64,000 bases of DNA from Pseudomonas sp. BN417 (GCF_029871205.1 NZ_SSOJ01000160.1:14007-78006); one strand, 5' to 3'; shown: positions 1 to 8,120, numbered from the stretch's first letter. Numbers and translations are program-made. Notes: generated by a model not told the origin, from the letters alone.

Positions 1-63
1 AGTGGCCTAGGACACCGCCCTTTCACGGCGGTAACAGGGGTTCGAGTCCCCTAGGGGACGCCA
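1..63 (+). tRNA. tRNA-Glu (TTC), 5' end cut by window
   Basis: The window opens inside a tRNA. The anticodon arm with TTC at 22-24, the T-arm with the GTTCGAGTCC loop and a 3' acceptor strand ending in an encoded CCA (61-63) are present. The 5' acceptor strand and part of the D-arm are outside the window. It is 15 bases upstream of a tRNA-Gly and probably cotranscribed with it. Confidence 0.93.
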
Positions 64-78
64 ATTTCGAAGTGTTAT

Positions 79-154
<76 letters not shown>

Positions 155-200
155 GATAAAGATCTACAGACATCCACCAACGTCTGTAAGTTTTTGAAAG

Positions 201-222
201 AAGGGGCGAAAGCCCCTTTTTT
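201..222 (+). terminator. Rho-independent terminator of the tRNA operon
   Basis: A GGGGC stem with a GAAA tetraloop and GCCCC arm is followed by six T. It lies 47 bases after tRNA-Gly. A second inverted repeat, TACAGAC/GTCTGTA (165-171 and 182-188), lies between the tRNA and the terminator. Confidence 0.85.
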
Positions 223-236
223 CATTCCGGTCGGTT

Positions 237-506
237 CTACTCGATTCCAGCACCAGCCAGCACTATTTGGTTTCGGCCGAAGAAGGCAGAAGCTGGCACT
301 TCCGTTGTTGCTGGAACAGCAAGCCGAAGCGCCTCTATCTCGGCACCTATCCCGAGACTTCCCTCAAAGAAGCCCACACCCGGCGCGACGAAGCTCGCGA
401 GCTGGTTGCGCGCGGTATCGATCCTCGGAAGCACCGGAATCAGGAACGCAGGCAGCCAAGACAGAGCGTCCTTCCTTGGCTCCCGATGACTGGTTCAGGA
501 CGGTGA
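237..506 (+). pseudogene. Remnant of a tyrosine integrase (N-terminal arm-binding domain)
   Basis: The reading frame encodes residues typical of the N-terminal DNA-binding domain of P4-type phage and island integrases: RSWHFR, KPKRLYLGTYPETSLKEA and RRDEARELVARGIDP. There is no proper start, similarity fades upstream of about 237, and no core-binding or catalytic (R-H-R-Y) region follows; after about position 460 the frame runs into unrelated sequence. It is therefore a fragment left by an element that used the adjacent tRNA-Gly. The matching far-end attachment site is not visible in the window. The domain assignment is fairly secure; the history is inferred. Confidence 0.75.
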
Positions 507-668
507 ACATGCGCATCTAACGGCCCACCTCCAGCAACTGGTAGAGGGAGAGGTGATTGGGGAATTACGAAGACAGGGGGCCGTAGTCCATTCGGACGTG
601 GCCAGGCTTTGCGGGTTTTCCTTAGTCTCGATCCACCATGCTTCTCCTGGAAGGGCGGTGGAACGGCT

Positions 669-842
669 ATGAAATCAACAAGAAAAATCTGCCTGGCTCT
701 AATCCTGTGTGCATTCTCCGCAGCCTATTTCGCCCTGTTGGCACGCCCAGTGCCAACAGCACTGGCGAGCAACGTCTATTGCAACGCCAGCTACCCCAGT
801 TGCTCCATACCCGTTTCCTCCATTGCCAGGTTGCTGCCCTAG
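669..842 (+). CDS. Putative small exported peptide
   Basis: A 57-residue frame starts with a Sec-type signal peptide: MKSTRK, then a hydrophobic stretch (CLALILCAFSAAYFALL), with possible cleavage after TALA around residue 34. The mature part would be only about 23 residues, with two cysteines (YC and SC). A G-rich stretch precedes the ATG but is a poor ribosome binding site. I do not recognise a family. It lies in the degraded region after the integrase remnant, so it may be the truncated 5' end of a larger exported protein. Low confidence that it is a functional gene. Confidence 0.3.
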   Translation: MKSTRKICLALILCAFSAAYFALLARPVPTALASNVYCNASYPSCSIPVSSIARLLP

Positions 843-1161
843 TTGCCGCCCGCTCCGGGGGGGCAGGCGGGCGCGTGGGTTTGTGTGTGGGGCGAGCCAT
901 CAGCTGGGAGGCGGTCGCCGATCTACCGTCGGCGGGGAGGTGGCCGAGGCGCTCTTCGCCCCTGTGCGCCAGGTGGGGTAGTCGCTTCCAGCGCGTTTCC
1001 GCCGCCTTCACCTCCAGCCAGCGGCAGCAAGCGGTTGGCCTCATGGGCGGCATCTTGGACGTAAGACTCAATGTTTGTGCCAGAGCGGACACAGCCCAGG
1101 TATTGGCGGCATACCCCGCTGACGGCTCTTCTCCTACTGACATCACGTGCAAGGATTTGTC
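843..1161. other. Intergenic stretch with no supported gene
   Basis: About 320 GC-rich bases between the putative exported peptide and the VOC gene. Several overlapping open frames exist on both strands, but none has recognisable domains or a convincing start. It is probably residual DNA of the integration scar plus the promoter of the VOC gene. Confidence 0.5.
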
Positions 1162-1689
1162 ATGAGCAGTGCTTTCTTCGGTCCCATAGATCAGATCGGC
1201 TATCTCGTTGATGACCTGGAACAGGGCATCGGGCGCTGGCGACAGCATTTCGGCGTCGGGCCATGGACCGTCTTTCGGAACGTCTCCCTGGAGGGGAAAT
1301 ATCGCGGTGAACCGGTGACGGTCACCATGGATGTCGGGCTTGGCTATCAGGGAGAGCTCCAGGTCGAGTTGATTCAGGTGACCAATGCCGCGAAATCGCC
1401 TTATCGGGACGAGCAGGGCCATGTCCTTCATGGAATGCACCATGTCGCCTGGGTCGTCACCGATATCGACCAGGCGATAGCGCATTTGACGGCCACTGGA
1501 CTACGTGTGGTTTTCGAGGCGAGCAACCCCGCGACGCGCGTTGCCTATCTCGAAAACGAAGCGGAGCCGGGGGTGTACTACGAAGTCATCCAGGGCACCG
1601 GCATGCGCGAGCTGATCCAGCAGGGCATCCAGGCCGCCAGGACCTGGGATGGTTCCGACCCGATTCATGTCATTGATACAGCTGTGTGA
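1162..1689 (+). CDS. VOC-family protein (glyoxalase/epimerase-like)
   Basis: A 175-residue protein of the vicinal oxygen chelate superfamily, closest in look to methylmalonyl-CoA epimerase/glyoxalase_4-type members. The N-terminal module begins DQIGYLVDDLEQGIGRW (a metal-ligand His may be replaced, since the usual 'HIgi' is 'QIGY'). The second half has GMHHVAWVVTDIDQAI with the conserved His and ends with EPGVYYEVIQ, which carries the Glu ligand. Start chosen at ATG 1162 because AAGGA sits 7 bases upstream; a GTG at 1147 in frame is less likely. An SDR starts 9 bases downstream, so the two are probably cotranscribed and may act on the same unknown, probably cyclic or CoA-linked, substrate. 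Substrate not assignable. Confidence 0.75.
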   Translation: MSSAFFGPIDQIGYLVDDLEQGIGRWRQHFGVGPWTVFRNVSLEGKYRGEPVTVTMDVGLGYQGELQVELIQVTNAAKSPYRDEQGHVLHGMHHVAWVVTDIDQAIAHLTATGLRVVFEASNPATRVAYLENEAEPGVYYEVIQGTGMRELIQQGIQAARTWDGSDPIHVIDTAV

Positions 1690-1698
1690 GAGAACTGC

Positions 1699-2496
1699 AT
1701 GTCGAAGCGATTGGAAGGTAAGGCGGCGTTGGTGCTGGGGGTTGCGCCCGGCAATATCGGCGAGGCCATCGCCCGGCGCTATGTCGAGCACGGGGCCCGG
1801 GTGTTGGTGTCGGGGCGCCGCCCCGATGCGATGTCGGCCGTTGCAGATGCCCTTGGCGTCCCCTGGCGGGTTTGCGATATCACCTCACAGGCCGAGGTTG
1901 AGGATCTCGTTGCCCAGAGTGAAAAACGGCTCGGCAGGCTCGATATCGGCGTCAATGCGACCGGATGGGGCCTCTTGAAACCCTTTCTCGAGCACAGCCA
2001 GGAAGACCTGGACAGGATGAACGCGGTCCAGTTCACCGGGCCGTTCCAGTACTTCCAGGCGCTGCTGCGCCATATGCCCGAGGGCGGCTCGATCATCCAG
2101 GTTTCGTCGGTGACCGCCAGCATCATGTTTGACGACCATGCCGCCTACATGGGTACCAAGGCAGGCATCGACCATGTCATCCGTTGCATCGCTCACGAGT
2201 TCGGCCAACATGGCATCCGTGCCAACTCCATTGCCCCGGGCGGAGTGGCCGACGCGCCGATGTCGGGAGGCGGCCTGATGCATCCCGCCGTCGCCGCCCT
2301 TTATCACCGCGAGATTCCGCTGCGGCGTAGTGGTATCGCGGCAGAGGTCGCCGACGCCGCGCTCTGGCTGGCGAGTGATGAGTCCAGCTTCGTCACTGGT
2401 CAGGTCATCCACGTCAGTGGTGGCCAGACGCTGCGCCGCAATCCATCCCTTGCCGAGGTGTACGCTGCTGCGTCCGACGCGCCTCAGGCCAGCTGA
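1699..2496 (+). CDS. Short-chain dehydrogenase/reductase
   Basis: A 265-residue NAD(P)-dependent SDR of the classical type. The cofactor-binding loop is a variant, GVAPGNIGEA (residues 14-23), which resembles the enoyl-ACP-reductase-like spacing more than the strict TGxxxGxG. N86 (NATG), S136/S137 (VSS), Y150 and K154 (YMGTK) form the catalytic tetrad. The C-terminal part shows the standard SIAPGG and FVTGQVIHVSGG stretches. It follows the VOC gene by 9 bases, suggesting an operon. A palindrome 29 bases after the stop may end the transcript. The cytoplasmic oxidoreductase function is secure; the substrate is unknown. Confidence 0.88.
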   Translation: MSKRLEGKAALVLGVAPGNIGEAIARRYVEHGARVLVSGRRPDAMSAVADALGVPWRVCDITSQAEVEDLVAQSEKRLGRLDIGVNATGWGLLKPFLEHSQEDLDRMNAVQFTGPFQYFQALLRHMPEGGSIIQVSSVTASIMFDDHAAYMGTKAGIDHVIRCIAHEFGQHGIRANSIAPGGVADAPMSGGGLMHPAVAALYHREIPLRRSGIAAEVADAALWLASDESSFVTGQVIHVSGGQTLRRNPSLAEVYAAASDAPQAS

Positions 2497-2524
2497 AACC
2501 GCAACGAGCAGAAGAACATGGGAC

Positions 2525-2547
2525 AGCGGCCGGCAATGCCGGCCGCT
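2525..2547. terminator. Perfect 10-bp stem, 3-base loop hairpin
   Basis: AGCGGCCGGC and its exact complement surround AAT. It lies between two convergent SDR genes. There is only a short T run afterwards (CGCTTTCG), so termination is plausible but not certain. The remaining roughly 280 bases up to the minus-strand SDR show nothing else recognisable. Confidence 0.55.
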
Positions 2548-2831
2548 CGCTTTCGATTGCATCGTGTCCCCGTAAATCCCGATCCTGCTGGAAGCCGCCA
2601 AACAGCACGCAGCCGTCTTCAAGGCCCACGCTCCGCCGGTGCCGCTCCAGCTGCAGTAGCGACGCTGGACCCGCACAGTTGGCTTGATGACGGCAGGTGG
2701 CGATAGCCGCCAGGAAATTCGACCTGCCTGTCTTCCATCAACAGGCAGGACCGAACCTGAAGCCTCGGCGCGTCCGGGAAATTGCCTGGCGCTGTCAATT
2801 GGAGCCCGACTGCGCTCAGGGAACCGCTGTA

Positions 2832-3656
2832 TCAGTAACGCGGCAGCTGCGGGTCGCGGCGCATGAGGATCCCTTCCGTGCGTGCCTTGAGCGCTTCATC
2901 GAGCAATTCCGGCTGGGGCAGCAGCCAGTAGCGTCCTTCGTTGATGCCGGTGAAGACTCGCTGGGCGAACTCATCGGGAGACAAGCCGTTCTCCCGCAGC
3001 ATACCGCGCAGTTGCTCCACGAAGCCTCGGACCGCCGGTTGCTCGGGGGCATCGCCGAAGGGGTCGTCGAAGATGCCGCTCTGCACCGGCCCAGGCGCCA
3101 GCAGCGAAACGCCAATCGGCGCATCGAGCATGCGCAGCTCGCCATGCAGCGATTCGGTCAGCGCCACCACCGCGAACTTGGTTGCCGAGTACGGGGACAT
3201 CAGCGGGCTTGGCAGGAATCCGCCTATCGAAGCCGTGTTCACGATATGGGAGCGGCTGCCTTGTTGAAGCAGGCGGGGTACGAAGCTGCGGAGACCGTTC
3301 AGCACGCCCTGGACGTTCACGGCGAAGCTGTGTTCGAAACGCCTTTGCGAGATTTCCCAGGTGAAGCCGGTCGCCATGACGCCCGCATTGTTGAACAGCA
3401 GGTCGACGCCGCCGAATCGCTCCCAGGCGCGAGCGGCCAACTGGTCGACGGCTGCCTCGTCGGTGACGTCGGTGGGTACTGCGAGTACCTCGGTGTCGAG
3501 GGAGGCGCCAAGCGCCTGGAGTCGTTCTGCATCGATATCGGCAAGCACCAGACGCATGCCCAGTTCGGCTGCCCTGCGCGCGAGCCCGGCGCCGATGCCG
3601 CTGGCTGCGCCTGTGATGACGGCTGTAGCGCCCTTTCGGCAGATGTGTTCGCTCAT
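2832..3656 (-). CDS. SDR-family oxidoreductase
   Basis: A 274-residue classical SDR. TGAASGIG near the N-terminus binds the dinucleotide; LADID after the second beta strand, with an acidic residue, suggests NAD preference. NNAG, the catalytic Ser in NTASIGG, and YSATK complete the motif set. The start at 3656 was chosen over longer in-frame starts because GGAGGAAT lies 7 bases upstream. The C-terminal 50 residues (EFAQRVFTGINEGRYWLLP) are the extension typical of the SDR subgroup often annotated beside alcohol and steroid catabolic genes. It is convergent with the SDR at 1699-2496 and not in its operon. Substrate unknown. Confidence 0.87.
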   Translation of the reverse strand: MSEHICRKGATAVITGAASGIGAGLARRAAELGMRLVLADIDAERLQALGASLDTEVLAVPTDVTDEAAVDQLAARAWERFGGVDLLFNNAGVMATGFTWEISQRRFEHSFAVNVQGVLNGLRSFVPRLLQQGSRSHIVNTASIGGFLPSPLMSPYSATKFAVVALTESLHGELRMLDAPIGVSLLAPGPVQSGIFDDPFGDAPEQPAVRGFVEQLRGMLRENGLSPDEFAQRVFTGINEGRYWLLPQPELLDEALKARTEGILMRRDPQLPRY

Positions 3657-4004
3657 GACCAGATTCCTCCGTGGTGTGCAAGGTGAAGCGAAGGCAGTGG
3701 GCTTCATCAAACCCGCCGATTCACGCCTGGCCCAATCCACGCATTGGCCGAGTTGTGGGCTGTGTGAGGACGGGGCCATGGCGAACCCGCTCACGAGGCT
3801 ATGCGGGCGATGGCACGGTGTCATGGTCCGAAGCGACTAGTTGCTTAACGTGCGGTACCGTTTGACTCGACATCGGATCGACCCGTCGCTTGGCGGGGTT
3901 GGGTAGAGACAAATGGCGATCAAGGCACAGCTGATGGCTGCAGCCGGGCAGCCTTCTGGGGTAACCTTCCGCATCCGAATTGACCGAACCTGGTAATGCG
4001 TACG
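3657..4004. other. Divergent intergenic region, SDR / proQ-like
   Basis: About 350 bases with the 5' ends of the minus-strand SDR and the plus-strand ProQ-like gene. It must hold both promoters, but I see no clear -35/-10 pair, operator or repeat. Open frames crossing it have no recognisable content. Confidence 0.5.
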
Positions 4005-4520
4005 ATGGGTTTTGAACAACTTGCTGAACTGAGGGAGCGTCTTCGCGCTCAGGCTGAACAATCTAAACCGTCCAAGCCGAAGCGTGCCGCCGCCAAGAAG
4101 CAGCGCCGCGAGCCGGTATCCCCGGAAGTGGAAATCATCTGGCGCCTGCAAAAGCATTTTCCCCTTGCCTTTCCGCGGAACCCCGCGCCCAAGGTTCCGC
4201 TCAAGCAAGGCATCTTCGAAGACGCGCAACAGCATCTCGATACCCTGGGGGTGACGGGTGAGCAGTTGAAGCAGGCCATCGGCGCCTGGTGCCAGGGTGG
4301 TCGGTACTGGGCCTGCCTGGTGGAAAATGCCGAGCGGGTCGACCTGCAAGGCCAGGCCGCGGGCCAGGTAACGGCCGCGCAAGCGCTCTATGCCAGAAAG
4401 CTGGCCTCGCGCCGCTCGCGGGAGCAGGGGCAGGAACGACGTGCCAAGCGCCCGCGGCCTGCCACGCCAGCGGCACCTGATGCAGCAAACGAGACGGGCG
4501 CATCGTCGATCGAAAGCTAG
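4005..4520 (+). CDS. ProQ/FinO-domain RNA chaperone
   Basis: A 171-residue cytoplasmic RNA-binding protein. The N-terminal 40 residues are charged and coiled-coil-like (ELRERLRAQ, then a Lys/Arg/Ala run). The FinO/ProQ domain spans about residues 42-140, with the recognisable pieces PLKQGIFEDA, YWACLVENAERVDLQG and AGQVTAAQALYARK. A basic, low-complexity tail follows (RRAKRPRP). Proteins of this family bind structured sRNAs and 3' UTRs and affect their stability and pairing. An ATG 9 bases earlier (3996) is also possible; the MGFEQL start is preferred because it is how I remember Pseudomonas members beginning. It stands alone, without an obvious operon partner. Confidence 0.85.
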   Translation: MGFEQLAELRERLRAQAEQSKPSKPKRAAAKKQRREPVSPEVEIIWRLQKHFPLAFPRNPAPKVPLKQGIFEDAQQHLDTLGVTGEQLKQAIGAWCQGGRYWACLVENAERVDLQGQAAGQVTAAQALYARKLASRRSREQGQERRAKRPRPATPAAPDAANETGASSIES

Positions 4521-4787
4521 ACCTGAAGTCGGCATGACCCCTTGTACGGGGGCGGCGCAAGGCAGTGTCCTTTTGCCGCCTTGTTCCCCGCGACCTCGGG
4601 CAGCGCAACGAGCGAGTTGTGCTCTGCATGACTGCGGATTTCGCACGGGACAGCAGTCCCGTTCGACGTCTTCATCGCGCGCCTTCATCCTCCCTAGTCC
4701 CACCAGACGAAGAGTTCCGCAGCCGCCTTTCCGATAGTGCCTCCTCCACGGGCCGCGTGTGGCCCGAATCGAGAGGGGGAACGACCC

Positions 4788-5231
4788 ATGCTTTCTCTGC
4801 AGGAAATTTCGGATCGGCTCGAGATTCAGCAACTGGTCGTGGACTACGCCACGGCTATCGACAGAAAGGACTTCGATGCACTGAACCAGGTGTTCACCAA
4901 TGATGCGTATATCGACTACCGCGCGATGGGCGGTATCGATGGCCGCTACCCGGTCGTGAAAACCTGGCTTCAGGATGCACTGAGCGCATTCCCGGCCTAC
5001 CAGCACATGATCTCGAACATCTCCGTCGTGCTGAATGGCGATGAAGCGAGCGGACGCATCGTCTGCTTCAACCCAATGGAAGTCGCTCTGGCCGACGGCA
5101 CCCGGCAGACGTTCTTTCTCGGGTTGTGGTACGTCGATCGTTATGTGCGAACCCCCGAGGGGTGGCGAATTGCACAACGAGCTGAAGAGAAATCGTACGG
5201 CTTCAATGTGCCGGATGGGCTACCGGTATGA
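4788..5231 (+). CDS. SnoaL-like (NTF2-fold) protein
   Basis: A 147-residue single-domain protein of the SnoaL_4 type within the NTF2-like superfamily: ISDRLEIQQLVVDYATAID at the N-terminus, then KDFDALNQVFTNDAYIDY, and a C-terminal strand RTPEGWRIAQRAE. Members include small cyclases, dehydratases and isomerases as well as scaffold proteins, so no reaction can be assigned. The start at 4788 follows GAGAGGGGGAA. Together with the VOC protein and two SDRs upstream it hints at a small catabolic or detoxifying gene set. The 267 bases upstream hold only a short CCCCTTGTACGGGGG hairpin near 4538. Confidence 0.8.
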   Translation: MLSLQEISDRLEIQQLVVDYATAIDRKDFDALNQVFTNDAYIDYRAMGGIDGRYPVVKTWLQDALSAFPAYQHMISNISVVLNGDEASGRIVCFNPMEVALADGTRQTFFLGLWYVDRYVRTPEGWRIAQRAEEKSYGFNVPDGLPV

Positions 5232-5376
5232 GGCCCGCGGTGCTTGTACTTCATGCGACGCAAGCCAACGCAATCGATACGAAAGCTGGCCGTCGGCCTG
5301 CTGCATGGGCTACGGACTCAGGTCCGCCGGGCAATTTCCTGGCGGGTGGGGGCATCGGTCCATCTGTATCGGGACC

Positions 5377-6522
5377 CTAAGCGGGGAGCCCACCTCGCTG
5401 CCGGGTCGGTGCTTCCTCTACGACCCTTTCCACCACTTCCTTCAGTCGCTTCATGGATTCGGCCGATTCGCGGTCGATCTTGCGGCGCATCACCAGCAGG
5501 TTGGCCAGGCGCATCAGCGGGCCGGCGAAGCGGTAGTCCAGGGTGCGGACGAAGCGGGTGCCGGTGGCGGTCTTCTCGCATTCGTAGGTCAGCAGGAGTT
5601 CCAGGCCGTGGGTGCCCTTGGCAAAGGCGCGCCAGCGGCGGCCGAGGGTGTATTCGGTCACGTCCCAGCTGAGGTGGCCGGCGCGGCCGCCGGCATGGAT
5701 GTCCTCCTCGAAATGGCTGCCGTCCGGCAGTGGCCCGGCGGGCCCGTCCACCTTGAGGGATGAGGGGTGCCATTCGGGCCAGCGAGTGGCCGTGCTGGCA
5801 TAGGCCAGGACCTGTTCCGGGCTGCGGGCGATATCCACGTGATGCTGCATTCGGGTCATGGAGCTCTCCTGTTCCAGGGGTTCCCAGTGCAGGCTGCCCT
5901 TGAGCCAGTCCATCAGCGGGAAGACCAGGTTGAAGTTGTGGGTTTGCATCAGGTCGCGGCGGTGGTGCAGTTCGTGGAGCCTGCGCATATGGCGTATCCA
6001 GGGCAGGCGCGAGATCGGGTGGCTGGCCGGCAGGTGCTCGCAGGCGTGGAAGACCTCGTAGCTCAGGTAGCCCGCCAGCAGCGTAGCCGAGAACAGCGCG
6101 GCGACATTGGCATCGAGCAAGGACAACAGCCACCAGACCGGGAACAGGCCGACGCTGAAGAGGACGATCAGCCAGGCGGGGAAGAGGATCACCCGCCAGT
6201 CGCGGGCCGATTCCCAGGTCATCTGCCCGGCGACGAAGAAGCTGTGGTGGTCGCCGGTATGGCGCTTGTAGAACATGGCTCCCAGGCGGGTCTTGTAATG
6301 GCCGAGGTTCTTGTGGATCGAGTACTCGCCCCAGTTGAAGAACACCAGCGCCGCCGGCACCACCAGCCATTCCCAGAGCTTCACGTTCTCCAGGCTGCCG
6401 AAGTAGAAGGCGAGCCAGGCCGTGCCATAGGCCAGCACGAAGCCGCCATGCAGCCAGACGTTGTAGAGCGGATGGATGCCCGCGCGGTAACGCGCGCGAA
6501 AGGCCCGGGTGTCGTGGCTCAT
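5377..6522 (-). CDS. Fatty-acid hydroxylase/sterol-desaturase domain fused to SRPBCC domain
   Basis: A 381-residue protein with two unlike halves. Residues 1-220 are an integral-membrane di-iron hydroxylase: hydrophobic segments around 28-40, 52-63, 112-135 and 141-152, and histidine clusters HKNLGH (70-75), HTGDHH (88-93), HACEH (159-163) and HELHH (183-187), which are the metal-ligand boxes of the family. Residues about 225-370 form a cytosolic START-like SRPBCC domain (HHVDIARSPEQVLAYAST ... RWPEWHPS ... RTLDYRFAGPLMRLANLL), a fold that holds hydrophobic ligands. The order suggests that the SRPBCC part presents or receives the lipid substrate. It is transcribed divergently from a LysR-type regulator 88 bases away, the likely controller. 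The substrate is not known. Confidence 0.85.
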   Translation of the reverse strand: MSHDTRAFRARYRAGIHPLYNVWLHGGFVLAYGTAWLAFYFGSLENVKLWEWLVVPAALVFFNWGEYSIHKNLGHYKTRLGAMFYKRHTGDHHSFFVAGQMTWESARDWRVILFPAWLIVLFSVGLFPVWWLLSLLDANVAALFSATLLAGYLSYEVFHACEHLPASHPISRLPWIRHMRRLHELHHRRDLMQTHNFNLVFPLMDWLKGSLHWEPLEQESSMTRMQHHVDIARSPEQVLAYASTATRWPEWHPSSLKVDGPAGPLPDGSHFEEDIHAGGRAGHLSWDVTEYTLGRRWRAFAKGTHGLELLLTYECEKTATGTRFVRTLDYRFAGPLMRLANLLVMRRKIDRESAESMKRLKEVVERVVEEAPTRQRGGLPA

Positions 6523-6564
6523 GGCTTCTCCGGCAGTCTTGTTGACATGCCCTTGAGTCTAGTG

Positions 6565-6610
6565 ATGAATGCTTTATTCCAATAATGGATAGTCGAAATG
6601 AGCATTATTC
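6565..6610. promoter_or_regulatory. AT-rich operator between hydroxylase and lysR genes
   Basis: The 88-base divergent gap holds TTATTCCAATAA (6574-6585, 5-base arms) and an outer imperfect inverted repeat GAATGCT (6567-6573) / AGCATTATTC (6601-6610). Both are AT-rich against a GC-rich background. T-N11-A-type dyads between divergent genes are typical LysR-family binding sites. Confidence 0.5.
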
Positions 6611-7534
6611 ATGATCCTGAATTTGCGCCGAATCGACCTGAACCTGCTGCTGGTGTTCGACGCCCTGATGCAGGAGCAGAACCTGTCGCGGGCCGCTACG
6701 CGCCTGCACATGAGCCAGCCGGCGGTGAGCAACGCCCTGGCGCGGCTGCGCAGCCAACTGGGTGAGCCGCTGTTCAAGCGCACCGCCCGTGGCATGTCGC
6801 CCACGGCCCACGCCCAGGTGCTCTACGGGCCGGTACGCCAGGCGCTGAACCTGCTGCAGCTGGGGCTCGGTGCCCAGGAGGTGTTCGATCTGCAGGCCGA
6901 GCATTGCTTTCGCCTGTCGATGAACGACTACGCCCAGGCCATGCTCCTTCCGGCGTTGCTGGAGCGGCTGAAGGCCGAGGCGCCCAGGGTAGTGCTGGAG
7001 GTGCAGGACGATGATGCGCAAACCCTGGTGTCGCGGCTGGCCGCCGGAGAACTCGACCTGGCCATCGACTACCTGTACTTCGACAACCCCGATCTCTGTT
7101 ACCAGCCTTTCATGGAAGAGGAACTGGCGGTAATCGGCCGGTCCGGCCACCCGGCCTTCGCGGGCGGGCTCACCCGAGAGGGCTACCAGCGCAGCCAGCA
7201 TGTGCTCGTCCTGCCGCGCGCCGGCCGTGGCTCGCCGCTGGAGATCGTTCTGGGCTCGGCGAAGATCAAGCGCCAGGCGGGGCTGCACGTTCCCCACTAC
7301 CTGACGATCCCGCCCATCGTGGCGCGCTCCGACCTGCTGGGCACCGTGCCGCGCCGGTTGGCCAAGTACTTCGCGGCCATCTATGCGCTGGAGGTGGCGC
7401 CGCTGCCGGTGGCGACGCCGCCCGTGCAGGTGAGCCTGATCTGGCACCGCCAGCAGGAACTGGCGCCCGGCCTGCGCTGGCTGCGAGAGCGACTGGCGCA
7501 GCTCGGCACGGCGCTTGCCGACGGCGACGCCTGA
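6611..7534 (+). CDS. LysR-family transcriptional regulator
   Basis: A 307-residue LTTR. The winged helix-turn-helix is in residues 8-68 (RIDLNLLLVFDALMQEQNLS, MSQPAVSNALARLR, FKRTARGM), the coiled linker helix follows, and the effector-binding domain runs from about 95 to 300. The 'LNLLLVFDALM' start and 'RGMSPTAHA' stretch place it with the NodD/LeuO-like subgroup. It is divergent from the hydroxylase-SRPBCC gene and is probably its regulator as well as its own; the inducer is unknown. The next plus-strand gene starts 307 bases later and is probably independent. Confidence 0.9.
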   Translation: MILNLRRIDLNLLLVFDALMQEQNLSRAATRLHMSQPAVSNALARLRSQLGEPLFKRTARGMSPTAHAQVLYGPVRQALNLLQLGLGAQEVFDLQAEHCFRLSMNDYAQAMLLPALLERLKAEAPRVVLEVQDDDAQTLVSRLAAGELDLAIDYLYFDNPDLCYQPFMEEELAVIGRSGHPAFAGGLTREGYQRSQHVLVLPRAGRGSPLEIVLGSAKIKRQAGLHVPHYLTIPPIVARSDLLGTVPRRLAKYFAAIYALEVAPLPVATPPVQVSLIWHRQQELAPGLRWLRERLAQLGTALADGDA

Positions 7535-7841
7535 ATGTCCTCGGCGGACGATGCCATCCTGCCGTTCGCGCAGGGTGGTTTCAGCAGGCAGCCCGACGGG
7601 TGGTTCGGGCCGCTCTAGGCTCCCGGCGGTAGCGGGTTTTTGCCGGGGCTGCGGGAGATTGCCGTGGGGCCAAATTCGTTAGCAAGCGAACTAATTTCGT
7701 TTGGGCCGGTCCTATTTTCCGGAATTGATCGTTGGTCTGCAGTCTTTCGGCATCAGCTTGTGCTCCAGTCGCCAGCCGTTGATCGAGGATGACTCCCGCT
7801 GATCCTTTCCGTTTAGCCTTTTTGTTGTCCGGAGTTCCAAT
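7535..7841. other. Intergenic stretch before the PtrA-like gene
   Basis: About 307 bases. Near 7620-7650 a short CCCG/CGGG hairpin followed by TTTTT may end the lysR transcript. At 7670-7705 a stretch rich in TTCGTTAGC/AGCGAACTAA half-repeats lies about 140 bases before the small exported protein and could contain its promoter or operator. No open frame is convincing. Confidence 0.4.
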
Positions 7842-8033
7842 ATGAAATCTGTTATCGCCCTTGCTTCCGCCCTGACCATCGTCCTTTCGGCCAGTTCAGC
7901 CATGGCCTCAGGCGGCGGCGATCGTACGACGCAACGCTGGCAGACCCGCCTGGTTCAGGTCCAGCTGAAAGAGCAGAAGCAGCAAGAGGCTGTGGCTGCA
8001 AAGCAGCGCGCCGAACAAGCCCGGCAGGGCTGA
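7842..8033 (+). CDS. Small exported PtrA-like protein
   Basis: A 63-residue protein with a clear Sec signal peptide (MKSVIALASALTIVLSASSAMA, cleavage after residue 22) and a mature part of about 40 residues that starts SGGGDRT and is rich in Gln, Lys and Ala (LKEQKQQEAVAAKQRAEQ), probably helical. The length, signal peptide and GGGDRT start resemble the PtrA N-terminal family; PtrA of P. aeruginosa is a 63-residue copper-induced protein reported to repress type III secretion. That gene lies beside copRS near the PA2811 block, so its presence here fits partly conserved order, although no copRS is seen. GGAG lies 9 bases before the ATG. A strong terminator follows. The family call is moderate. 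Confidence 0.65.
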   Translation: MKSVIALASALTIVLSASSAMASGGGDRTTQRWQTRLVQVQLKEQKQQEAVAAKQRAEQARQG

Positions 8034-8083
8034 CCCGAGGCGTTGGCCGGCGTCCTTCTTCAACGCCCCCCGCGCACCCCATG

Positions 8084-8120
8084 AAAAAGGCCCGCCCGGC
8101 AATGCCAGGCGGGCCTTTTC
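8084..8120. terminator. Bidirectional terminator
   Basis: AAAAAGGCCCGCC and GGCGGGCCTTTT form a long GC stem with A and T runs on either side, and the inner CGGC-AAT-GCC extends the hairpin. It separates the PtrA-like gene (plus) from the convergent siderophore-receptor gene (minus) and can serve both. Confidence 0.9.

Noticed and set aside
638-1165. 175-residue frame over the integration scar
   Set aside because: Different frame from the signal-peptide ORF, no start signal and Arg/Ser/Gly-rich translation without domain.
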